This document shows positions 1 through 12,250 of a stretch of 64,000 nt of DNA, piece by piece. How positions within the stretch are numbered: position 1 is the first letter of the stretch; the number at the start of each line of letters is the position of its first letter. The position numbers and the translations under genes were made by a program. Below the pieces are notes generated by a model. The model had not been told where the DNA came from and searched no databases. It saw nothing but the letters and a program-made list of their open reading frames with translations. Source of the stretch: Dermatemys mawii (lineage: Eukaryota > Chordata > Testudines > Dermatemydidae); assembly GCA_007922305.1 (NCBI GenBank), contig ML677335.1, positions 22,097,023 to 22,161,022 of the forward strand. The letters run 5' to 3'.

Positions 1-450
1 CCCAGGGGCAGGGGCTGGCAGTAGCCAGCAGGGAGCCCAGCTGGAAGCTCTAATGAGGGCTAGCTCACAGAGCAAGGCTGGGCTAAATGGCTACAGCTGA
101 GGCTGGGAGGGCTAGAAAAGCCCTGACACATGGTCAGTTGGGAAAAGGTCAGGCAGGAAGCAGGAGGCTGTAGCATTGGTTGTACACTGCTAGCAAGGTG
201 CCTCCAGGGCCTGGATACCCAGGAACCAAGACAGTGGGGTAACTGTTGGGGGATTGAGGGGAGCACTGTTTGTTACACTGAAGACATGAAATAAGCACTG
301 TAAATAAAGGACACTTGGGTGAAACACTGAAGGGCAGTGTGAAGACCTTTATTGTGACCAGCCAGAACACAGAACCAGCGTGGACCCTGTGACACTGGGT
401 GACAGGTGGAATATGGAATGACTACTGTTGGGGAGAAGACCTAAGAGACA
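1..450 (+). repeat. LTR-like repeat at the window start
   Basis: A GC-moderate block with AATAAA at 304-309 followed by GGACACTTGGGTGAAACACT. Its style is similar to the 17 kb block. It runs off the left edge, so its nature cannot be settled. Confidence 0.3.
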
Positions 451-3400
451 AACCTATTCTCTTCTTCTCTGCACTCATAACTTAGAGCGACCCCAGGAAA
501 GCTGAAGAAAGCAGCCCTGTTTGACTGCTGTACGCAGTTTAAATACCAAGGCTGATGGACAAAACAAGCTACCAGGGAGGACCCCACAGCCTGCCTGAGA
601 TTTTAGAGGAACTATCTGCAGGTTGAAATCAAGTCCATAGTGATTTTTAAAAAGTCCATAGTGATTTTAACTGTGAGAAAGGTGGAAAGAGGCACAACTG
701 CAGAGCTGAGGGGCAGTACTAATCTCATAACCCAGAATAACACACAGCCCCAGAACAGCCCCAACTCTCCTTCCCAATCTGAGAGTGGTCTCTTGAAATA
801 AGTTTAAAATCTTGGCAACTCCAAATTGCTTGAGCCAGTCAGTCCACATTGCCTAGTCTCCCATTTCTAAAATTACCACACGCTGACCTTTGGTTCTCCC
901 AAGGAAGTAGCCTCTTTCGTTTCAGAGCATTCAGTGGAGAACTAACATAAGCTTCAGCTGCGAGATGAATGTCTTATAAGGAAACCACAAAGCATTCAGT
1001 TTGTAAGTACAGCAACCGTGGGATGAGTCGCGTGTTTCCTGCCTGGGGATGGGCTGCTGACAGACTTGGCAGTCGTTAATGTATGCGTCTGCTGCAATGA
1101 GGGTGATGAAAGAGACAGCCTGCAACTGCAGGAAGATTGCACTGTGTGTGGCTCATACATCAGGCCTCAGGTGGGGAGTAGAAAAGCCAGTCAGTATGAG
1201 ACCAGGGCAAGGCTTCCCCTATGTCGTCTCACTCCTTGCAAAACAGGATGATGTGAGCTAGACTGAGAGTCTGACTTCACAGCTGCCCTACATTCCCTGA
1301 ACCTCCCTCCCTTTCTGGCTCATCCTAAAAACTCCCAGGCTGCTTCTGCCTTGATTGTACAAAATACCCTTTCAGTGCTCCAGCTGCTTCTTTTGTGTCT
1401 GCCCCTCATTTTATGAGAGTTGTGTGTGTTTTGTTTTGTTCTAAAAAATTGGCTTGGCTAATAAATAATACATTAAATAGTCCAAGAGAATGATAGACTA
1501 AACCGATTGTAAAGGTAAATATTAAAGGCTATCAGACCCAATTAACAGAAAAACAAATTAAAATGATTAAAGAAAAGCTGCCCTAGAGGTTGGACCAAGC
1601 CACCAAATTAAAATCCAGATCCACACTTTAAAGGACAGTGGTGCTTAGATCCAAGATTTCTAGCCTACTTCTGCTAGAAATAATCAGTAACCTAGCTCCC
1701 CCCTGAATGTGCCTGGAAAGCAACAACAAAGAAGTCATAATTGACTTTAAAATCTTAGGATGTCTTTGGTTTCACATTCCACTTCTCTTGTGTTCACTTA
1801 AAACCAGATGTGGAGGCCCGACTACTAAATGCTGGTAAACCAGGAAACTCCTAATCGGGGGGCAGAGGGGAGGAAATCATTCACTGAAATTTTTGGTTGC
1901 TTTTATTTCATCTTTCTCCACTAGAAGTTAATTGTGCAAATACAATCCAGCTTTATCTTGTGACTTTGCTGTATACTGTGTATCCCTGAAACTCTTGAGA
2001 CTAAACACTAGTGGCTGGTCTATGCCAACACTTTCATTGCCAAAGCTGCACTGGTATTAGCTCAATAGTGTGAGAATTCCGTAAAACTTCTCAGGATGTG
2101 TCTACAAGGAGCTTTTCCTTAAACTGTCCTGTTGTTCTAGCAACGTGCCGCTCCAACAGTGATAGGAATGATGGGAATTATAGTGTGGACAGAGTACCAG
2201 TGTGTTTTGCCACCATGTCTAACCCTACTCAGAGCAAATCAAGATGGCCTGGCTGTAAAAATGGCAGTGGCACATTGTCTACATAAGATCTTGTACCAAT
2301 GCTGTCATTCCATCTGCAGCAGAGGTAGCACAAAGCTGGGAAACATTTTTTAAAATATCTGTGTAGATAAGCTCAGCATAGACAAACTTTTCATGGTCCT
2401 GGTCAAGTTCCCCCATATGGATGTTCACCAGGCTGTTGTGTTTGGGTCCTACCACAATGGGCCCATGTGCTCCTAAGTAGACCCAATGCTTGGAGGGGAG
2501 CAGTATGAGGGGGTCATGTGCCCCTCACCCCAATTTGTTGCTTGGCTTGTACTTGGCATGCTCTCACAGACTGAGAATGCTCAGTAACACTGCTGAAGCC
2601 GGCTGCCCTCACTCTCCCCCTCACTATTGGCAGTCATGGGTCATCTCTGCTCTTAAAATTCCCTCAGTCTGAATAGGCTCCCGTACTCTCTAGCACACTT
2701 CCTGGGCACAGACTTTGTCTGTTACTTCCTTAGAAAGTGGGACCTTGTGGCCCAGCCACCCTAGGCCCCCAGCACTGTTACTGGGGAGTCTGGGGGTCAG
2801 TAACTTAAACGCACCTTTTCATAGACCTCCACCCTGGTTACAGTCTATTTTTCCAGGGACATGTGATACCTGAATCACAGAACACATGGACTTTGCAAAG
2901 ATTTCTAACACAATTCTAGATCTAGACAAAAAATAAAACACCTGTATGCACTTCCATGCCTGTTTCCTTACCACTCTTGAGTGTTCGCTGGGTTTTGGTC
3001 AGAGTCTTTAGTATGTCCAGGATCTATTTCCCACACTGCACATGACTTCCCCTAAAAACCATAGAATCTCTCTCTTTCCTTTATCTAGTTTCTTTTGACC
3101 TTGACTGGTGCAACAGTCCAAAAAGGTCCCTCTGGTATTCAAGCATGCACCTTTGTTCCTATCTCTTGTCACAAGCCTTCTTAATTTTTTAAAACCTCTT
3201 CTCTGACACGTCCTCTGTCCCTTTGTTCTCCTGTCTGGGGATTTTCCACTCTCCAGTTCTCCTTCCCTGCAGCTGGCCGAACTTGTTTTCCAGCCCAGGC
3301 ACCCTCTTTAGGATACCTATTGTTTGGCCATAGCATAGTTCAGACGACTTTTGTTTATTCTGTAGCTTCTTCCAGATAGGGTGAGTGGTACATTTCAAGA

Positions 3401-6400
3401 ACCTTGTTATCCCATGGCTAACTCAATACACACAGAGGCATTCAGTGATACAGCAATTTACTAAAATTTACCAGAATTCATAAGCTCTATATAGATATTC
3501 CCCACAATGTCACACAAGGCCTTGCACGACAGCAGCAGGTGAGAGATTCTAAAGCTTTGCTTTGATATGCTAGTGAATTGCACCATTGCAACTTGGCTCA
3601 TTTCAAACTTTTGTTATTTAGATACATTGATCCCCAGTTGGAGAGGTACGGTAACAATGTGGGGCCAGATACTCTGCTGGTGTACGTGCCTTAACAGATT
3701 TGCTTATCCAAACCTGATGAAAGCTTTCTTGAATGTAAACCGGACTTCTGCAATGCCAACCATTCCTCTAATGCTCCATCTCTTCAATTGTCTACCTTCA
3801 TTCTAAGATCATCTTTCTCCTTTTAATACCTGCCTAAAGGATTTTTGGCATTCCAAGCCCCTGCCATGTCTGTAACACGTATCATGCCAAACACAAGAGG
3901 GCTTGACATGTATTATGCACTGGGCCAGTGCAGCACTAGGTTATGCTGTAAGCACTGGTGGCAGAGATCCACAGTTGCAATAGGACTTTGCAGCACCGTC
4001 CCACAATGCTCCTGCATCTCCTCCTGTGACTAGTCAGTTCAGTGTGCAGTGTCTCCTGCACTCTCAATTACTGAAGCTGTAATTTCAGAACAAAATAATC
4101 TTACATCTACAAGTTTTCTGTTTCACGAGGTGCAATGCAGGCAATCTCAAAGGTTTTGTTGAAAACCTGTAATCCAATACCAAAGCAAGTTTCATTTTTA
4201 AAAAATCATGCAGTTTATACATTAGAAAATGCTAACTTATTCTGTTCCCATGTTAAAACCAAACATATCATCCCATAAAACCATATGATCCCATATGGAT
4301 CAGCTCATCAACTGGTCTAAAGCAGCAACATTCCATTGATTTCAGGAATAGCCAGATCACAACTGTGTTCTGGCCTTGCCCCTTGCAGTGGCAAGTCATA
4401 GAGCCATTAGGCCAGCTTTGCACCATGGTGGGACTCTGTCTGAGAGAGAGGATTTCCCCAGTGGCCAGTTCCACCAGTTTTATGGCTCCTCTGTGCCAGC
4501 AGCCCTGTTGTAAAAGGGTCATAGTACAATGGAGAATTTGGACCTTGCATTGTAATCTCCTTAGGCCAGATAATTAATTATTTGTGACTTAAATAGCAAC
4601 AGACATGCTGTCAGCACTTACCTAATAATCTTTCAAAAGTCTGGATGCTATTTATTCTGGCTAGCAACTAATTCAAACCAAATCATCAGTTCCAAACTTC
4701 CAGTAAGTTTCAAGGTAGTGAGGGACAGGATACCAGAGTTTTCAAGGTGACCTTTCTCCATTAGCACATTATTGCATGAGCTTATTTATATGGATCAATA
4801 ACCTTTCTGCTCAGGGTAATGTGAAAGTAATTCATATTAATAGCCCCAAAACCTCTCCTTTCTTCATCACATTAATTACATACATTTGCCGACTTTAACT
4901 TTACTCTTTACTAAGATACACTGGCTATAACTAGAAGTAGAGTAAATCACAATGGAGATGCTGCAGTGCCCTGTAGTTTGGAACCCACCAAAGCGTGGTG
5001 GTTTACTGTCAGCCATGTTAATAAATGTATGATGATTTTAAACTTCAGTCCACTCTGAGGAGAGACTCTTAACATTTCATTTGGCTGTGTTCTAACACGT
5101 AGCTGTCTGTGGAAAACAAAAGACTGAGACACAAGCCACAACATGCTACCCTGTGGGGTACAGTAAAATTTGCTTAATTGGGACACGTAGGTAGAGGGCC
5201 TAGAGAAATGAAGCTGGGATAAATAGCATCATGCGGTTCTGTGTTTGAGTGTTACTGATTCTCTGTTAACATCTAAAAAGATGGGGGTGGGGTCAGCAGC
5301 GTGATTTAACTGCCAGCCCTACACACTCAGACTGGAATATGAAAATAACGCTATTTTAAATGTTACACTTGTGCAACCTCATTGGCCTTGCAATTGCCAT
5401 CTGGGGCCACACTTTCAGAACAGCTTGTTCCCCATTCAGGGACCAGAATAAATGGCCTGATGTTCAGAAGCACTCAGCTTGTCAAGAGCTTTGCTTTAGT
5501 GAAAATCTGACCATAAACATCACATTGGGTGCTGAGGACGTTTGCCAAGCTGGTGCCATGTTAAAAGTGCAGTTGACAATGCATGAGGCAAAAATGACTC
5601 CCCAAACTGGGTTGATGCTTTAATAATAAAAGGGATAAAAGTAGTGGGATTTTTTTTTTGTCACTTAAGTCAGCAGACATGACACTGAATACACAGAGGG
5701 AGAAGATCTGATGAGTAAGATGTTGCTAATCTATTTTTACATAATAACTATTTAAAGCAAAACCAGCCTTTTAACAGAAGAAATCACTTGGATGAGGGGA
5801 AGGCCTAATATTTATACTAAATCCAAATACAGAATGAAAACGATACTTGCTGCTTTTCATCTTTGATAGCTTTCTTCTTCAGTTTGGAGCACAAAACATC
5901 ATCTCTCATTCGCTGGACACTAACAGACTGTGCCCCAATGAACAGGATTTATCCTACTTTTATCCCTATTAAACAGTAGTCATGCTTCTGTCTATCAGTG
6001 TGCTTAATTAATTCTTTGGGCATTGTGCCAGTAAAATGCAATGTATTGTAATGTCTTTTTTCTGGCAGACTACGGCTTTCTAAAATGGAAAAGAATTTGA
6101 TGGAAGGGAATTAAACTTAATACTGACTAATCCAAATACAGCTCTATCTTGCTGCTTCAATGAATAAATCAATCTTGTTTAGCCCTTCTCGGTCTTAGGT
6201 ACTTATTTGGCCCCATAACCATATTATCAGTTCTATAGCATCACTTGATGGAGGCATTTTTTTCTCTTTTATGTCTTTTTGCAAAGTTCATATCATTCTG
6301 TGTCTATATCTTGATCTAAATGCCCAAAAGTTTCTTTTTCTCTTATAAAATATTGATTCCAGCAGTTTAGCAATGAGGAATAGAGTCTGTAGTTATCTGT

Positions 6401-8749
6401 GGGTGTAACAAACCCAAAAGTTCCAAGGCATTAGAATCTTTCTGTGTTTTTTTTCCATAAATTATATTGCAGGGTTTTCAGCATCTAAACTTCCATTTTA
6501 AAAAAGAGAGAAACTTAGCTTTTATTCTGACTAAATTAATCTTTTCAGTGTAACTGAAGACTTCCTCCTTCTGAATGTCCAGAGAGACTGAAACAACAGC
6601 AGCAAGAGCAGTGGGAATTCCCCCCATTCAGCTTAACTCTGAAATCTAGTTATTTCCATTAGCACTGAAGTACTAGCATTGTTAACCATTTCAAGGCTGA
6701 CCATTACAGCAGAAATGATATCCAGCTTTACCAGTTGTTCATACTTGCTATGTCCTAATGTGCCAATTCAAAGGGACTTTGGAAAGGAACAGAGCTGCAA
6801 GTTTTGACTATGCTAGGAGTTCAATATTTGAGCAGGTTGCCTTTAATTATTCATATAATAGTTAATGTGCTTTAAAAATTAACACAAAGCTGGTGTTTAT
6901 GGTGCCAATCGCCAAAATTTGTTTGACTTTTGCAGTGCAGCCTTTGTCATTGTGTGAGTTTTCTATAAAATGATGTAACAGCAGATCACTTAAATAAGAT
7001 AAATATTTTTGATTAGCTACATTGTTTTTGTTGCAATGTTAGCTGGCATTATAATATTCTCAAACAAAAATATTTTGTTAAAAAAGGGTTGTGTAACTAA
7101 CTTCTTTCTCCCCCCTCCTCCTCCCAAAAAAACCTTCTACACATTCAAAAACTTCTAAACATTCAAAGACAAAACCAAAATCACTTCAGCAGCTGAAAAT
7201 GATCAGTTAAGAGATCCAGCCAGTTCCTTACTTCTATAACTGCATCTAATTTATACTGCCCATGTAACCTTAACTTTGTCCCCTTGTACCTATAAAGTCA
7301 TGAGGTGTCTCAACCTGTCCCCTAGAAATTGAGGTACACCAAATTAATGAACATGTTTGAAAATGGAATGGTCTCTTACATTGGTGTACACTGTATGGTC
7401 CAGTGGAAGAGAGCACTGCTCCAACAGGTGTTTTGAGGCCCATCACACCAGGGCTCCCTTTCTGTGGACTTAGCGAATTTGTAGAAAATTTTCTTGGACT
7501 AATTCTCGTAGTGCCGCTTCCTAGGTGTAGCACAGTGAGCGCACTCAGTCACTCTGAGTTGCAATGTTAGAAATGCTATGACAGCTGTCACCACATGGTG
7601 CTACTCAACGTAGTTGCCCAAGTTTTTAGCGTGTGAGCAAATTTTGACTCTTGGAATAAAAAAACACCTGTTTGGGTTATGTTAGGTTTTGCACAGAGGC
7701 AGTCTCGGGACAGGGGGAGTTTGCTCTCTGCCTTTTACTCTGGCTAGAGTCAATTCTTGAGACAAAATTACTTCCTGGAAAGCAGATGTTGGCATTGTGC
7801 TGAGATTCCTAGAGGAAGGGATTTCCCTGTGTGCTGTTTGGCCATTTCCTTTCAGGACTGGTGTAAATAAAGCAAAATGCACTTCAAATAAACCCATGTC
7901 ACTGATCTCTTCTCCCCTGGGGAGCTAACCTGCAAGGCCCCGGCACTTGCTAGCACTCAACAGAGGGGCAACATTGGTGTCAGAAGAGAAAACAGTATTT
8001 ATTCGACAGCTGTCTCCAATGAGCACCATATAGAAATAAATAAATAAATGCACATTTACCATCCGGAGTTGTTAAAGATCCCAAGATATTTACAGTATTC
8101 CTATTCCATGTATAGGAAATCCAACAAATAGCATGTTGGGCTTCTTGATAGTGCCTGTACTTCAAGAAGTGTAATAAAATGGGACAGCAGTGCAAATAAA
8201 CAAGGTTAAACGGAAATACTTGACTAGAAATTGTATATTCTTCCAGTTACATCTAATCATTTAAAAAAATCATATGCCATAAACCTGTTCAAGCCAATGT
8301 CCCTCAGATCAGTATTTTTTTCCAGGACCCTTCTACTCTTGAGTATCTAGGAAGCAGTCGTCATTCATTCATTCCCTTCCTTGCCTTAGCTGCCTGTCTG
8401 TATCACTGCTCATTTTCTGGTCTTAGTAATAGTGCCAGTTCTCTCCACCTCCATCCTTGTCCTCTCTACGATACCAAAAAAAGAAAAAGACTAATGATGG
8501 TAATGGTGTCCTTTAATCATTGCAGTACTACCCAAAAATTGTAGGCATTTTCCAAATGTAAAACAATATGATTGCTGCCCTGAGTGGTGATTGATGCTTA
8601 GATGGATGATAGTACCAGGGGATAGCTTTTAATAACGAGGTGTTTAAAGGATTCCAGCTGGCACAGATTTGCCAGCAGCATAGACTGGACATAATTTAAC
8701 TAAAATGGTTTTGAAAGTCTTTGTCAATATAAGGTCATGTGATCAGGTT
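451..8749. other. AT-rich intergenic DNA, no gene recognised
   Basis: Scattered open frames of 60-87 codons on both strands show no protein family, codon bias or conserved splice context. Weak traces of old repeats are likely but I could not assign them. Confidence 0.6.
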
Positions 8750-8783
8750 AGTGTGTGTGTGTGTGTGTGTAGAGAGAGAGAGA
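8750..8783. repeat. (TG)n(AG)n microsatellite
   Basis: GTGTGTGTGT run followed directly by AGAGAGAGAGAG. Other short microsatellites are (AAT)n at 17985-18005 and an interrupted (ATT)n near 19868. Confidence 0.9.
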
Positions 8784-11338
8784 AAAATCTGTCTGGTCTT
8801 CTCCAGAACTTGTTGCAACAGTGATGGGTCCTTCCCTTGTCATCCCATCTGCTCAGGCCCTTAGCAAAGGACTGGACTGAGCAGTTTGTCTGTTTGTTTT
8901 GTAACTCTCCAATAACATGATCAACTGTTTTTTTTTTAAATGGCAGTAATTAAAAATGTAACTTCTTAAAGGACCAAGAACCCCAACATTTGGGATAGTG
9001 TGTTTCTCCCTCAGGGAAAATTTCTGCAGACTCTGAGGACTTGCTCCTTTCTCCCCCTCCTCCAGTCCTCCCTCTTAGTGTCATAGCAATTATCCATCCA
9101 GAAAAGGAGAGGGATGGACACTGTTTCTTTTGAAGCTGTCAGCACCACTCCTTGTGTTGGCTACAGGGGGCTGTTAGACAGAAAGACTTAGTGTTTCTTT
9201 TCCTGTACTTTTCCCAGTATGCATCGTACACATGCAGTATTCTAGCCCCTACCAGCCTGGGAGTGAGGGAATTATTCTGTATAATTTGTAAGCATCGAAG
9301 GGACACAATTAGAAATTTTAAGATTTTATTTTGTTTTTGAAAATTGATCAAAAGGGCTGAGCTGTTCCCTTTCTCACACAGGTTTGTTTTGTTTTTGTTT
9401 TTAAACAATAAATTCTGATAGAGATGCTCACTAGTGCATGTTTTCAAGGGGAGCCAGAGTCTACTGGCAGGGTGAGGAAAGTATGCATGTGTGAAGAAGG
9501 GAGCTGAGAGAAGAGTGTACATAAAGAGAAATGTATGTTGATGTTTACTGGAGAGGCTGTGTCTTTCATTTTGGCAAAGCAGAGAGCACAAAGTCAGTAA
9601 CTCGAAGCTGGGGAGGTGGTTGTTGTCTGTGTTTGGTTTTTAGCTGATTTAGTTTAGTGGTAAAGTAATGATCCTTAGCCCTTAAAAATCAGAAGGCAGC
9701 TAGAAGGGCATGCTCTGAGGATGAAGTGTTCCTTGGAGGAATTTGTGTGGGAGTGGGACAGAAGAGTTAGTTGATATGTTGGAACAGAATAGAGGTGGAT
9801 TGAATTCCAGTCAGTGCTGAATTCCTCAAAAGCAGGGACCCTGAAAGCTTCTGACTTTCTGGGCAATCTCACCTGGGAACTAATGGAGAATCAGGATTTT
9901 TTCAATCCTGTACCAATAATTCTCTTGTTAACAGTGATTCCGTGGCTACTGAAAACCACTAGGGATCAAATCCAAACAAAAAAGCCTACTCAAATACTCC
10001 TGACCTGAAAGTCTGGCTCCTAAATTCTTAAGTGTCTCTAGAAAATACCAGTTTCTGACTGCTGGCTTGTTGCTCCTCTTGTCTTGAACCCCGTACACCA
10101 CCACCATCACCATCACCAGGGAGGGTCATGTCTTATGTTTTAGAGCAAAACAATAAACACATTCAGCTCTGTGTGGAATCCTCCAACCCAGCCAAGACTT
10201 TCTAAAGAGAAGATCCTGCCCCCCCCCTCTAATGTTCTGTTTAGCCTGATTCTCATGTCAGTATTGTCAAGTGCCTGTTATTACCACTAAGCCAATCATG
10301 TGCCTCCATGTAATTATCTCAGGCCCACCGCAGCTCAAGAACAATCCTGTTTGTGGCTTCTTGTTGTCCCAGAGTAGAGCTAAATAAAACGCTTTTCAAT
10401 TAAAGAGCCTCTGACTCTTCCCAGAAAAGCTGTTATACCATTCTGTCTCCATATACTCCTCGAATTTTTCTCACCTACTTTTAATAGGAAAGGGACATTT
10501 TGCTATAAATAGGACTGTTTCAAAAGCATTCACTTGCTCCTTGTGTTTATCCTCCCCTGAAGCCAGATTCCTGTCTGTGCCATTGGAATCACTTCCCTAG
10601 CATCCACTTCAGACTGAAAGCTCTTTGGTCAGGAGATTTTTGTTGTTGTTTTGTTTTGTTCAGCACCCAGTACCAATGGGGCCCTGATCCAGGTTGGAGC
10701 CTCTGTGTGCTATTATAAAACAAATTAATAATATCAGATTTCTCAGTGACCAAACATCAGGTGGAGAACATGCTGCAGGAGCAGATGAGCACCTAAAGAA
10801 CAGTGAGCCTGCGTTAGATTCACTCCTGTAGACGCAAGGAAAAGCAATTTACACTACCTTGTGCCCAAGATCGCTGTTGTGTCCAAGTGGTCATTCACAC
10901 TAGCGGGAGAGGGTGCATTGGTACCACAGCCTACTTCTCCCAAGGGTTCCATCAGAGGGAAGCAGCTCGGAATTGCAGGCACGCTTCTGTAAGCGTGCTA
11001 GCAGTGGAGGGTCTCACAGAGCCAGTCCGTCTAGTCTCACCCACTTCTGGGCTGACCTCATTCATTTTTGGAGTTAGAACTGGGAGGCCAAGGATGGTAT
11101 ATGTGCAGCTTTTGTCTCTGTGATATCTCAAGTTTACGCAAGTGCTATAAAGAACCATTTCAACACTTGATGAATTGCAGCCTGGCCTGGCTTATGTTGA
11201 TAAGATCTGGGTTGGACAGGAGGGACAGTTTTGCTATTGACTTTAATTGGGAGCAGGATTGTGCCACGCCTCATGTTTGATTACTTTTTGTATTCCCTCT
11301 GTCACCTGCAACAGTCAGGCATTGGTTCCAGTGAGAAC
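8784..11338. other. Intergenic DNA, no gene recognised
   Basis: Contains a short ACC/ATC-rich run near 10096 and a fragment near 11230 that may be an old CR1 or L2 piece. The 150-codon open frame at 9139-9591 (minus) looks like chance: rich in Phe, Leu and Ser, with no motif. Confidence 0.55.
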
Positions 11339-11396
11339 TATATTCAGGGAAGAATCAGAGGGGTAGCCGTGTTAGTCTGGAATTGCAGAAGTGACA

Positions 11397-11406
11397 NNNN
11401 NNNNNN
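11397..11406. other. Assembly gap (ten N)
   Basis: A run of exactly ten N, between the Penelope 3' terminus and its polymerase coding region. Confidence 0.99.
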
Positions 11407-12176
11407 CTGTAGAAATTGGTGTTGGAGAGTTGTCTGGTAGCCTCCTTTTGGTAGTCAGACCTGTCCATGATGACAACAGCACCTCCTTTATCAGCCTCTT
11501 TGATTATGATGTCAGGGTTGTTTCTGAGGCTGTGGATAGCATTGCGTTCTGCTCGACTTAGGTTGTGAGGCAGGCGATGTTGTTTTTCCACAATTTCTGC
11601 CTGTGCACGTCGGCGGAAGCATTCTATGTATAAGTCCAGACTGTCATTTCGACCCTCAGGGGGAGTCCATGTGGAGTTCTTCTTCTTGTGCTGCTGGTGG
11701 GATGGTGTCTGTGTATCAGTGCGCTGTTCTATGTAGTCTTGAAAGTATTCTTTGAGTCGGAGACGGCGAAAGTAGGCTTCCAGATCACCGCAGAATTGTA
11801 TCATGTTTGTGGGGGTGCTGGGGCAGAATGAGAGTCCTCGAGATAAGACAGACTCTTCTGCCGGGCTGAGTATGTAGCTGGATAGATTGACGATACTGCT
11901 GGGTGAGTTAGGGGTACCACTGCTGTGGCCCCATGTGGCAGGCAGGATTTTAGATAGCTTGCAGTCCTTTTTCTTTTGTAGAGAGGTGAAGTGTGTAATA
12001 TAGATCTCCTGTCTTATTTTAGTAAAGTCTGTTTGTGTGGAGGGTTGGTTGTTTATCAAGGTCTCCAGGTTGGAAAGCTCTTTTTTGATGTTTTCCTGTT
12101 TGCTGTACAGGATGCTGATCAGGTGGTTCCTCAGTTTCTTAGATAGTGTCTGGCATAATCTCTCACTGTAGAGATG
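11407..12176 (-). pseudogene. Penelope reverse transcriptase N-terminal part
   Basis: The translation runs without a stop to the gap. It contains LYIECFRRRAQAEIVEKQ, NLSRAERNAIHSLRNNP, and the Penelope hallmark IIIKEADKGGAVVIMD followed by SNTNFY. The catalytic YxDD part is not present on this side of the gap. An open frame reading through the N run and out into flanking DNA is an artefact. Confidence 0.8.
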
Positions 12177-12250
12177 TATATTCAGGGAAGAATTCCCTGA
12201 ATTCTCTCTCTGTAATCTCTCACTGTAGAGATGTATATTCAGGGAAGAAT
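12177..12250. repeat. 57-bp tandem duplication containing the Penelope target duplication
   Basis: TATATTCAGGGAAGAAT occurs at 12177-12193 and again at 12234-12250, each preceded by TCTCACTGTAGAGATG. The duplication spans the junction of element end and target-site copy, so it arose during or after insertion. Confidence 0.85.

Larger units (their letters stand above)
11356..12176 (-). mobile_element. Penelope-like retroelement interrupted by an assembly gap
   Basis: The minus strand encodes the N-terminal part of a Penelope reverse transcriptase (11407-12176). Across a run of ten N (11397-11406) comes the same 40-base 3' terminus seen at 57475-57514. A 17-bp duplication TATATTCAGGGAAGAAT flanks it (11339-11355 and 12177-12193, with a further copy at 12234-12250). 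The central polymerase and endonuclease sequence present in the 56-57 kb copy is missing, so the N run probably hides unassembled sequence of unknown length. Confidence 0.85.

Noticed and set aside
9139..9591. 150-codon frame on the minus strand
   Set aside because: No motif, AT-rich context and no exon signals.
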